A stretch of 5,859 nt of DNA from Polyangiaceae bacterium (GTDB lineage: Bacteria > Myxococcota_A > Polyangia > Polyangiales > Polyangiaceae), in assembly GCA_025934595.1 (NCBI GenBank), contig JAICXU010000238.1, forward strand, positions 1 through 5,859, given 5' to 3'. The notes under the pieces are model-generated. The model searched no databases. It was given only the letters and a program-made list of their open reading frames with translations, and was not told the DNA's origin. A program made the position numbers and the translations under genes. This document shows, one piece after another, positions 1-5,562 of this stretch (the stretch's first letter is position 1; the number at the start of each line of letters is the position of its first letter).

Positions 1-57
1 GAACCCGCGACAGCTGGAGCCACAATCCAGCGCTCTACCTACTGAGCTACGGCCACC
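1..57 (-). tRNA. tRNA-His (anticodon GUG), 3' part cut off by window edge
   Basis: Read on the minus strand this folds as the first three-quarters of a tRNA. There is an acceptor 5' strand GTGGCCG (56 down to 50), then TA at positions 8-9, a D-arm opening with GCTC and closing with GAGC, and an anticodon arm CTGGA / TCCAG. The seven-base loop is TTGTGGC, which puts the anticodon GTG at 23-21. The window begins inside the T-arm (GGGTTC), so the rest of the T-arm and the acceptor 3' strand lie outside. A GTG anticodon means histidine. The extra G encoded at 57, just before position 1, is the G-1 that histidyl-tRNA synthetase needs, which supports the assignment. It decodes CAC and CAU in translation. 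Confidence 0.95.
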
Positions 58-70
58 GAAAAGCGCACCT

Positions 71-99
71 TCTATAGCGGTTTTGCGACGCGTCGCCAA
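71..99 (-). promoter_or_regulatory. Candidate sigma-70-type promoter of tRNA-His
   Basis: On the minus strand TTGGCG (99-94) and TATAGA (76-71) are separated by exactly 17 bases. Each matches the -35 (TTGACA) and -10 (TATAAT) consensus at four of six positions. The expected transcription start, about seven bases past the -10 box, falls around 64, a few bases before the tRNA 5' end at 57. That is the usual arrangement for a stable RNA gene. The site lies just past the putative terminator of the upstream lipoprotein gene, so the tRNA probably has its own transcription. This is a by-eye match only. Confidence 0.45.
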
Positions 100-106
100 C
101 GCCGAG

Positions 107-141
107 AAAAAAATCGGCATTCGGCGCGCGAGGACGCCGAA
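107..141 (-). terminator. Probable intrinsic terminator after the lipoprotein gene
   Basis: Eleven bases past the stop codon, the minus strand carries a perfect 7-bp stem TTCGGCG (141-135) / CGCCGAA (126-120) around an 8-base loop. It is followed by TGCCGA and then seven consecutive T (113-107). A competing arm GCCGA (118-114) directly abuts the T-tract and can pair with TCGGC in the upstream arm, which would give a more classical stem-then-T geometry. It would separate the lipoprotein transcript from the tRNA-His unit. Confidence 0.55.
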
Positions 142-151
142 GACGAGCGCG

Positions 152-1765
152 TCATTGGGCCGGCAGACAGTTGTAGCTCACCGACCACGAGTTGAGCGTC
201 GGAAGCGCGGTTTTGGCCGTCTCCGTCACCGTCAAATTCAAGATCGCCGTGCGGTCATTCACGCTTCCGAGCTTGGTCGCCAAGTCGATGGGACACGGGC
301 TCGGGCCGCTCATCGCGCACACTTGCGAGTCGGTGCTTCCGACGGCGCCGGGATCCGCGAGCGTGACCGCCGATGACGCCGTTCCGGTGGTTCCATCCGA
401 GAAGACCTGCTGCGTCGTGGCCGTGAAGAGGATGTCGCTTTGGGTCGGCGTCGAGCTATCGTAGGCGAACTGATTCCATGCGGGCGAGGTCTGCGACGGA
501 CACGTCGCCGTATACGTGAACGTCGTCGTCGACGGCGCGGGCGGTTGCAGAGCGTACGCGGCGCAGTTACCGGTCGTATTGAGAACGAACGTGTAGTTGT
601 TGCACGCGTCCGCTTCCGTGAGCTGCGTGTAGCCCGACGAGCCGTACGCAGTTCGCGACGCTCCGTTCGGAATGGTCACGTTCGGCGGGTTCACCATCGC
701 GCTGCGATTTCCGCTTCCGAGCGACGTGCCGTCGCACGTGACGCCCGACTCTTGGCTCGGGCTCTGTCCCGCCTTGCCCATGTCGATGTCGATGCACTTT
801 CCCTGGGCGATCGGGATCGTAGCGAGATTGATGACGCACGACGCGGAGTAAGAGCCCGAGCTCGGAAGCGCGCACGTGTTGTTCGAAGCGCTCGTGGAGA
901 TTCCGTTTGGATTCGAGCTGTAACCGTAGAGGAGCAACTTGCCCGTCGTCGCGTCGGCGGTGCCGCGATTGCAGACGGGGAAGTGCTCGAAGCCGCTCGT
1001 GTCCGCGCAGCCGACGCCGACGGTGTAGTCGATCTTGTTCGAGTTCGTGGACGCCGTGCACGCGGACGCGTCGCCGATCCATTGGACGCACGTGCCGACG
1101 GATCCGGTGGACGCATCCGCCGCGTGGGCGCAGCAGTAATCGTAGTTGCACTCGTTGTCGTTCGGCGCGGGCTGGAAGACCTGGCACCCCGGTCCGATGA
1201 CGCAGCCCGATTGGCCTGCCATCGCGCCGCATTTTGCGCTCGGAAAAGAGCTGAACGTCGCGGTCGTTCCCGGGATCGATCCGGCGCTGAAACCGCCGTC
1301 GATCACGAGCCCGCCGTCACCGGGGTTCGCATCGATTCCCAGGCAATACGGATCGCAGGGATTGTTGACGCAGCCCGTGCTCGAGGAGGACGCATCCGAA
1401 AAAGAAACGCCTTGGATGGAGAGGCCGCCGCTGCCGGAGCCTTCCCCCGCAGTGAGCGAGTCGGGCGACACGGGCAAATTCACCGTCGAAAGCGTTCCGC
1501 TCGTGCCGCCGCACGGACCCCACACGCCGTTTTCGCAGGTCTGCGTGCCGTTGAAGCAGTTGACGACGTTGCCGCTGCGCCCCGTCTCCACGTCACACGC
1601 GACGGTTTCGCCATTCGTGCTGCAAGGCCCGGTCTGCACTCCGCCGGGTGATCGCACGCCGGGATCGCTCACGGGAGGCCGGTCCGAGCCGCAGGCAACG
1701 GCGGTAATCACGCCGAGCATCATGAGAATCGGCGTCGCGATGGCCAGCGCGCTCGAGAGCTTCAT
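152..1765 (-). CDS. Cys-rich secreted putative lipoprotein, myxobacterial type, function unknown
   Basis: This is a 537-residue protein. The ATG at 1765 was chosen because a strong Shine-Dalgarno sequence (GGGAGG) sits six bases upstream and the N-terminus then forms a proper signal peptide: K2, a hydrophobic core at about 6-23, and a cleavage region AVA-C25. The Cys is followed by G26, S27, D28, as in many lipoproteins, although Ala at -3 is weaker than the usual Leu. The same frame stays open about 98 codons further upstream, but that extension hides the signal peptide and has no comparable support. The mature part has 28 further Cys. They include a conserved-looking early module at about 46-87 (C48, C57, C70, C77, C85, with a GTQTC...GVWGPC core), a low-complexity Ser/Gly linker at 100-130, a Cys-dense middle (C179-C344, including C211-C212), and a Thr/Ser-rich beta-strand-like C-terminal domain at about 412-535 with C422, C483, C491 and C533. 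No enzyme motif is seen. I infer an envelope or cell-surface protein stabilised by disulfides. The order and exact role are unknown. Confidence 0.88.
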   Translation of the reverse strand: MKLSSALAIATPILMMLGVITAVACGSDRPPVSDPGVRSPGGVQTGPCSTNGETVACDVETGRSGNVVNCFNGTQTCENGVWGPCGGTSGTLSTVNLPVSPDSLTAGEGSGSGGLSIQGVSFSDASSSSTGCVNNPCDPYCLGIDANPGDGGLVIDGGFSAGSIPGTTATFSSFPSAKCGAMAGQSGCVIGPGCQVFQPAPNDNECNYDYCCAHAADASTGSVGTCVQWIGDASACTASTNSNKIDYTVGVGCADTSGFEHFPVCNRGTADATTGKLLLYGYSSNPNGISTSASNNTCALPSSGSYSASCVINLATIPIAQGKCIDIDMGKAGQSPSQESGVTCDGTSLGSGNRSAMVNPPNVTIPNGASRTAYGSSGYTQLTEADACNNYTFVLNTTGNCAAYALQPPAPSTTTFTYTATCPSQTSPAWNQFAYDSSTPTQSDILFTATTQQVFSDGTTGTASSAVTLADPGAVGSTDSQVCAMSGPSPCPIDLATKLGSVNDRTAILNLTVTETAKTALPTLNSWSVSYNCLPAQ

Positions 1766-2122
1766 CGTCGGCCTCCCAGAAGACGTCAAATCCCTACCTC
1801 CACGAAGAACCTCCACACGGACAATTTCCCCCCTACCAGCGTGCACGCGCCGGGCCGCGTTTGGAGGACGCGGTTGGCCCAAGGATCCCATTTTTGACCA
1901 AAGCGGAACGCGCGCAACATTTTCGGTTTCGACGCAGAAAAACGCGGCGTTCGAGAGGGAGCCGAGAGGCTCGATCGATCGCCTTCGAACGCCCCGAAGC
2001 TTCATCCCGCGAGAACCGCTCCGGTTTAGCCGTAAAAATGTATCGGCTGCAGGAAACAATTGCGATGTAGGCGCGTGTCTTCGTGCGGCGGCGCGCCGTG
2101 CGCAACTCGCCGAGCTCAGAGC
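1766..2122. other. Non-coding stretch between the deacetylase and lipoprotein genes
   Basis: These 357 bases lie upstream of the lipoprotein and downstream of the deacetylase, both on the minus strand, so they should hold the end of one transcript and the promoter of the other. Apart from the ribosome-binding site listed separately, I can name little with confidence. A 5-bp hairpin GAGCC-GAGA-GGCTC sits at 1959-1972. A 5-bp inverted repeat AGCCG/CGGCT at 2028-2048 surrounds an AT-rich 11-base loop. A short GC-rich stem CGGCG-CGC-CGCCG lies just past the deacetylase stop without a T-tract. A TACATT (minus strand, 2042-2037) resembles a -10 box but lacks a good -35 partner. The local open frames here are short, Arg-rich and look like chance. 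Confidence 0.6.
1772..1777 (-). promoter_or_regulatory. Shine-Dalgarno site that fixes the lipoprotein start
   Basis: GGGAGG on the minus strand lies six bases before the ATG at 1765. It is the clearest ribosome-binding site in the window, and it decides between this start and the longer open frame reaching 2059. Confidence 0.75.
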
Positions 2123-3103
2123 TCAGAGCGCGCCAATGGCAGCGCGGAGGCCCGCTTCGAGCGAGGCGAGGTCGTAGCCGCCTTCGAGCGCGAGAAGAAT
2201 TCTGCCACCGGCCGAGGCATCGGCAGCGCGCGCGAGCTCCGCGGTCATCCATCCGAACGCCTCCGAAGAGACGCGCATTTCCGCGAGCGGATCGGCGATC
2301 GCGGCATCGAATCCGGCGCTCACGAAAATCATCTCGGGCTCGAACGCGCTCACGGCCGGCAGCACGTGACGCTCGAACGCATCGCGATATTCGGCGTCAC
2401 CGCTGCCAGCCGCGAGCGGCACGTTCACCGTCGCGCCTTTGCCCTCGCCTTCGCCGCGTTCTTCGGCCGCGCCCGTGCCTGGATAGAAGGGATATTGGTG
2501 CGTCGAGACGTAGAGCACCGACGGATCGCGATAAAAAATTTCCTGCGTTCCGTTTCCGTGATGCACGTCGAAGTCGACGATCGCGACTTTCTTCATGCCC
2601 GTTGCACGCGCATGCGCGGCGGCGACGGCGACGTTGTTCACGAGGCAAAAGCCCATCGCCTGATGAGGACGCGCATGATGGCCCGGCGGTCTCACGAGGG
2701 CGACGCCGCGCGCCGCATCTCCCTTTCGCACGCGGTCGACCATTTCGACGAGCGCGCCCGCCGCCGATTTCGCCGCGCGCACGCTGCCTTCGTTCAGATA
2801 GGTATCGGGATCGAGATAACCGCTTTTCCCCGCGAGCTTCGAGAACGCCTCGACGTACTGTGCGTCGTGCACGCGCGCCAGCTCTTCGTCGGTCGCCTCG
2901 CGAATCGTGATCGGCTCCCACGTGACGCCGAGCCCACCGTCCTCGAGCGGTCTTGCGGCTTGCGCCGCCGCCTCGCGCGCCGCGAGGAGACGCTCCGGTC
3001 TTTCGGGATGATATCCGCCTCGATGGGGCGGGACGTGCGCGTCGAAACGTGCGTCATCGGCCAGAAGCAGCCTTTTTGTCGGAGATTTCGCGATCCTGAC
3101 CAT
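2123..3103 (-). CDS. Histone deacetylase family protein (class II type zinc amidohydrolase)
   Basis: This 326-residue arginase/deacetylase-fold enzyme should hydrolyse an N-acetyl amide (acetyl-lysine, or possibly acetylpolyamine) using one Zn2+. Family motifs are in order: HPERPERL (32-39), RPPGHHA (138-144) with the catalytic His pair H142/H143, GFCLVNNVAVAA (151-162), VDFDVHHGNGTQEIFY (176-191) supplying Zn ligands D179 and H181, STHQYPFYPGTG (200-211), VSAGFDA (261-267) with the third Zn ligand D266, and LEGGYDL (306-312) with the transition-state Tyr Y310. By analogy with HDAC8 and HDAC6 all catalytic residues are present, so it is probably active. There is no signal peptide or membrane segment, so it acts in the cytosol. 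The length covers a single catalytic domain with no zinc-finger or tail extension. The ATG at 3103 is preceded by a GC-rich stretch without a clear Shine-Dalgarno sequence. No better in-frame start exists downstream before the first motif. It is divergent from the receptor-like gene at 3239. The true substrate cannot be told from sequence. Confidence 0.96.
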   Translation of the reverse strand: MVRIAKSPTKRLLLADDARFDAHVPPHRGGYHPERPERLLAAREAAAQAARPLEDGGLGVTWEPITIREATDEELARVHDAQYVEAFSKLAGKSGYLDPDTYLNEGSVRAAKSAAGALVEMVDRVRKGDAARGVALVRPPGHHARPHQAMGFCLVNNVAVAAAHARATGMKKVAIVDFDVHHGNGTQEIFYRDPSVLYVSTHQYPFYPGTGAAEERGEGEGKGATVNVPLAAGSGDAEYRDAFERHVLPAVSAFEPEMIFVSAGFDAAIADPLAEMRVSSEAFGWMTAELARAADASAGGRILLALEGGYDLASLEAGLRAAIGAL

Positions 3104-3238
3104 GGCGGCGGGCCGGATTCACATGTTGCCGCATCTCTCTCGCAAATGTTAGCGTGGCACCCGAAAACCGCTGCTGCACGCGAAGCGTCAGGATGCGCGC
3201 AAGGCTGCGCGCTATTTGTGTGAGGGGATCGAGAGACC
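3104..3238. promoter_or_regulatory. Divergent intergenic region, promoters of deacetylase and receptor-like gene
   Basis: The 135 bases between two divergent start codons must contain both promoters. By eye there is no convincing -35/-10 pair on either strand. TAACAT on the minus strand near 3145-3150 is a four-of-six -10 match without a partner. A perfect 6-bp hairpin GCGCGC-AAGGCT-GCGCGC (3195-3212) lies 26 bases before the plus-strand ATG and probably falls in its leader. A GAGGGG at 3222-3227 (11-base spacing) or GAGAG at 3231-3235 (3-base spacing) may act as the ribosome-binding site. Neither spacing is ideal. Confidence 0.5.
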
Positions 3239-4690
3239 ATGCGCACCAAGATCATCGCAGTAAATGCCGTGATCGTCGTTCTCGTTGGGCTCATCACGTT
3301 CGTGCTGGTTCGCAGCGCGCTCGTGTCGGCCGCAGGCGACGCAACTCAAATGACGAACGAGGCCAAGCACGACGCGCAAGCCGCGTCGGAGCAAGTGCAG
3401 CTCGATGCGCTGCGCGCGGAGCGATGGCTCGCCGGAAAAGCGGTGGAGCCGCAGACGACCGACGTGCTCGTGAAGCCCGCGGCGAGCCCGGTGGCGCAAG
3501 GGCAAGCCGCGACGACGCTCTCGGATTCGATCTTGGGAGCCGCGAAACAAGCGCCGATCTTCGGCGGCGCGGTGCCTTCGCTCACCGTCGTCGTCGACGC
3601 GAGAGGAAAAGTCGTCGGACGCAACGGCGTGAATCTCGGACGCGACGAAGATCTCTCCGCGCTTTTCCCGCCGCTCAAAGAGGCGCTCACGTCCGGACGC
3701 ACGGGCTCCGACGTTTGGTTCAACGCCGAAAAAAGCTTCCAATATCTCGCGTCGTACGCGCCGGTGCGTGACGAAGCGGGTCGCGTCGTCGGCGGCATCG
3801 TCGTCGGCTTCACGTTGAACGACGAGCTCTCGCGCGTCAGCGAAGCCACCACGGGTCGCGCGCTCAAAATCGTGGGCGGCGGTGATGGCGCACAAGTCGT
3901 CGCGAGCTCCGCGGGCGGCGGCGGCGCCGATCTCGACACGGCGATCGCAAAATCCAAAGACGGCGTCAAAGCCGCGGTCGCAGGTGGTCACGTGGCGGCC
4001 GTCATGGGCGACACGATCGTCGCGGTCGCGCCTCTCGACGGCATCGGTGATGGCAAGCGCGCGGTCGTCACGTCCGCGGCACCTTCGTTCATCGAGAACG
4101 TGAACGGCATTCTCTTGCCGGTGATCGTCGGCGCCACCGTGCTCGGCCTCGTGCTCGTGTTCGTGGGCGGCTGGCTGCTCGGCGGCTACATCACGACGCC
4201 GATCGCACAGCTCGAAGAGGGCCTGCTCGCGATCTTGAACGGTCAAACTGACAAACGCTTCCAGCTCGATCATCCCGATCTCGGCGGCCTCGCGTTCCGC
4301 ATCGATCAGCTCTTGAATCAACTCATGGGCATCGAGGAAGACACGACCGACGAGCAGGGTCGCGTCTCGAAAGCACCGAGCGCCGCGCAGCTGAATGCGG
4401 CGATGTCGGTCGACAAGAGCGGTCTCATCGGCCCTGACGGCGAGCTCGATGCGAACGCGGTCGCGCAGCTCGCGGCCGAGCCCGCCGACGCGTACTACGC
4501 GCGCATTTTCGCGGAATACATCGCAGCGAAAAAAGCGCTGGGCGAGCCCACCGATCACATCACCGACGCCACGTTCCGCGGCCGCATCCAGAGCATGGAG
4601 CAAGAGGCGAGCGCGAAACAAGGCAAGCCGGTGCGCTACCGCGTGCAAACGCGCGGCAAGGAAGTCGTTTTGCTGGCAATTCCCCTCTGA
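3239..4690 (+). CDS. Membrane receptor-like protein with Cache-like sensor, HAMP and a non-enzymatic C-terminal domain (MXAN_5187-like)
   Basis: This is a 483-residue protein. A short basic N-terminus (R2, K4) leads into TM1 at about 5-24. An extracytoplasmic part of about 260 residues follows. It contains a Cache/PAS-like strand pattern: SLTVVVDARGKVVGRNG at 114-130 and SYAPVRDEAGRVVGGIVVGF at 172-191. After a Gly-rich joint (213-229) comes a second, shorter module ending in VAVAPLDG (261-268) and VVTSA (276-280). TM2 is at about 291-316. It is followed at about 317-365 by a HAMP-like linker starting TTPIAQLEEGL, with the typical Pro and Glu. After a linker (366-410) the protein ends in a compact domain at 411-483, with a YYARIFAEYIAAKKALGEPT helix and a final RYRVQ...KEVVLLAIPL strand pair. 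I recognise this last part as resembling the C-terminal domain that RefSeq names after M. xanthus MXAN_5187, recalled from memory. No histidine kinase, GGDEF, cyclase or chemoreceptor output is present. It probably senses an envelope signal and passes it to the HEAT-repeat protein encoded 23 bases downstream. That partnership is inference. Confidence 0.88.
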   Translation: MRTKIIAVNAVIVVLVGLITFVLVRSALVSAAGDATQMTNEAKHDAQAASEQVQLDALRAERWLAGKAVEPQTTDVLVKPAASPVAQGQAATTLSDSILGAAKQAPIFGGAVPSLTVVVDARGKVVGRNGVNLGRDEDLSALFPPLKEALTSGRTGSDVWFNAEKSFQYLASYAPVRDEAGRVVGGIVVGFTLNDELSRVSEATTGRALKIVGGGDGAQVVASSAGGGGADLDTAIAKSKDGVKAAVAGGHVAAVMGDTIVAVAPLDGIGDGKRAVVTSAAPSFIENVNGILLPVIVGATVLGLVLVFVGGWLLGGYITTPIAQLEEGLLAILNGQTDKRFQLDHPDLGGLAFRIDQLLNQLMGIEEDTTDEQGRVSKAPSAAQLNAAMSVDKSGLIGPDGELDANAVAQLAAEPADAYYARIFAEYIAAKKALGEPTDHITDATFRGRIQSMEQEASAKQGKPVRYRVQTRGKEVVLLAIPL

Positions 4691-4713
4691 GCGACTAGGT
4701 TGTCGCCCGAGAC

Positions 4714-5484
4714 ATGGGCTTTTTCGATCTGTTCAAGGGCGGAGACAAAGGGAGCGCCGAGAAAAAGGCGCAGAAGGCCTCCAGGAAAGAAACGTCGTCC
4801 TCGGCGGCCGTCGCAAAGTACGGCGCTCGAGCGGCGGACAAGCGCGCGCAAAATTACGATCGCGCGGAGGCGCTCGCGATGCTGGCGGAAATCGGCACCG
4901 CCGATGCAGCTGCGGCGCTTCTGCGGCGTTTCACGTTCACGTTGGATCCCTCGATCACGGATCAAGAGGAGAAAGACGTCGCGGCGCAAGGCGTAGTGGC
5001 CGCGGGTCGCGAAGCGATCGAGCCGATTCGTGAGTTCGCGGCGAAAGCCGAGAGCGTCTCGTGGCCGATCAAAATCTTGAAAGAGCTGGTCGACGAGAAT
5101 GAGTTCGTCGAAGAGATCATCTCGTGGCTCGACGAGTGGGACACCGAGTATGCGAAGTTCATCGATCCGAAGCTGCAGCTCCTCGTCGAGCTCGAAGAGC
5201 ACAAGCACGAGAAGATCCGCGAAGCCGTCGAGCCGTTCCTCGAGGACGTGAACGAGACGGCGCGCTTTCACGCCGCGTGCGCGATGTTTCATCAAGAAGA
5301 CCCCGCCGCGGCTCCCGCGATCCTCAAGATCCTGCCGGACGAAGAGAGCTTTCGCGTGAAAAATAAGATCGCGGACTCGATGGCGACGCGAGGTTGGCTC
5401 GTGCCGGAAGAACTGCGCGAAGCCACCGCGAAAGCATTGCCGCCGTCCTTCGCCATCAAAGACGGCAAAATTCGCAAGGCCTGA
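4714..5484 (+). CDS. Cytosolic HEAT-repeat protein, operon partner of the receptor-like gene
   Basis: This 256-residue protein starts MGFFDLFKGG, a short hydrophobic leader common in this family. It is followed by a charged Lys/Ser/Ala-rich linker to about residue 35. The remainder is predicted to be almost entirely paired alpha-helices. HEAT-like units lie at about 48-72 (EALAMLAEIGTADAAAALLRRF), 84-110, 116-140, 151-176 and 181-206. The stretch RFTFTLDPSITDQEEK at 72-87 between the first two units looks like the family's conserved signature. The C-terminal 40 residues end in a basic tail. There are no catalytic motifs, signal peptide or TM segment, so a protein-binding scaffold in the cytosol is the best reading. 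It follows the receptor-like gene on the same strand after 23 bases with no terminator between, so the two are very likely one transcript. Only a weak ribosome-binding site precedes the ATG, which suggests translation coupled to the upstream gene. The binding partner is unknown. Confidence 0.9.
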   Translation: MGFFDLFKGGDKGSAEKKAQKASRKETSSSAAVAKYGARAADKRAQNYDRAEALAMLAEIGTADAAAALLRRFTFTLDPSITDQEEKDVAAQGVVAAGREAIEPIREFAAKAESVSWPIKILKELVDENEFVEEIISWLDEWDTEYAKFIDPKLQLLVELEEHKHEKIREAVEPFLEDVNETARFHAACAMFHQEDPAAAPAILKILPDEESFRVKNKIADSMATRGWLVPEELREATAKALPPSFAIKDGKIRKA

Positions 5485-5486
5485 GA

Positions 5487-5546
5487 GCTTCGCGAAGCCC
5501 GCAAAAGGCAGAAGCCCCGCCTCCTCGTGAGAGACAGGGCTTCGCG
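5487..5546. terminator. Bidirectional terminator candidate between convergent genes
   Basis: Convergent transcription units end on either side of this 78-base gap. CGCGAAGCCC (5491-5500) is a perfect inverted repeat of GGGCTTCGCG (5537-5546). A second left arm, GAAGCCC (5511-5517), can pair with GGGCTTC (5537-5543), giving a 7-bp stem and 19-base loop. GCTTCGCGAAGC (5487-5498) is itself a 12-bp palindrome. On the minus strand the 7-bp hairpin is followed by TGCCTTTT, a short T-run that makes it a fair terminator for the beta-barrel gene. On the plus strand no T-run follows, so termination of the HEAT-repeat transcript there is less certain. Confidence 0.55.
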
Positions 5547-5562
5547 TGTCGCTAGACGTCTT

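Noticed and set aside
101..118. GCCGA...TCGGC hairpin as a stand-alone terminator.
   Set aside because: Its T-run would lie inside the loop rather than after the stem. It is better read as a competing arm of the larger structure at 107-141.
440..1651. 403-codon open frame on the plus strand opposite the lipoprotein gene.
   Set aside because: It is extremely rich in Arg/Ala/Val with no domain pattern, as expected for the reverse strand of a GC-rich gene. The minus-strand frame has a signal peptide and ordered Cys modules.
1766..2059. 98-codon upstream extension of the lipoprotein reading frame (start at 2059).
   Set aside because: The extension would bury a good signal peptide inside the protein and lacks a ribosome-binding site. 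The start at 1765 has GGGAGG at six bases.
3151..3166. Possible sigma-54 promoter: TGGCAC near 3153-3158 matches the -24 element.
   Set aside because: The required GC of the -12 element (TTGC) is not at the right spacing, where the sequence reads AACCG, so only half the signal is present.
2060..3223. 387-codon open frame on the plus strand opposite the deacetylase gene.
   Set aside because: The minus strand encodes all family motifs of a deacetylase. This frame is an Arg-rich shadow.
3212..4648. 478-codon open frame on the minus strand opposite the receptor-like gene.
   Set aside because: It is Arg/His/Asp-rich with no recognisable domain. The plus strand has clear TM, HAMP and Cache-like features and ordinary composition.
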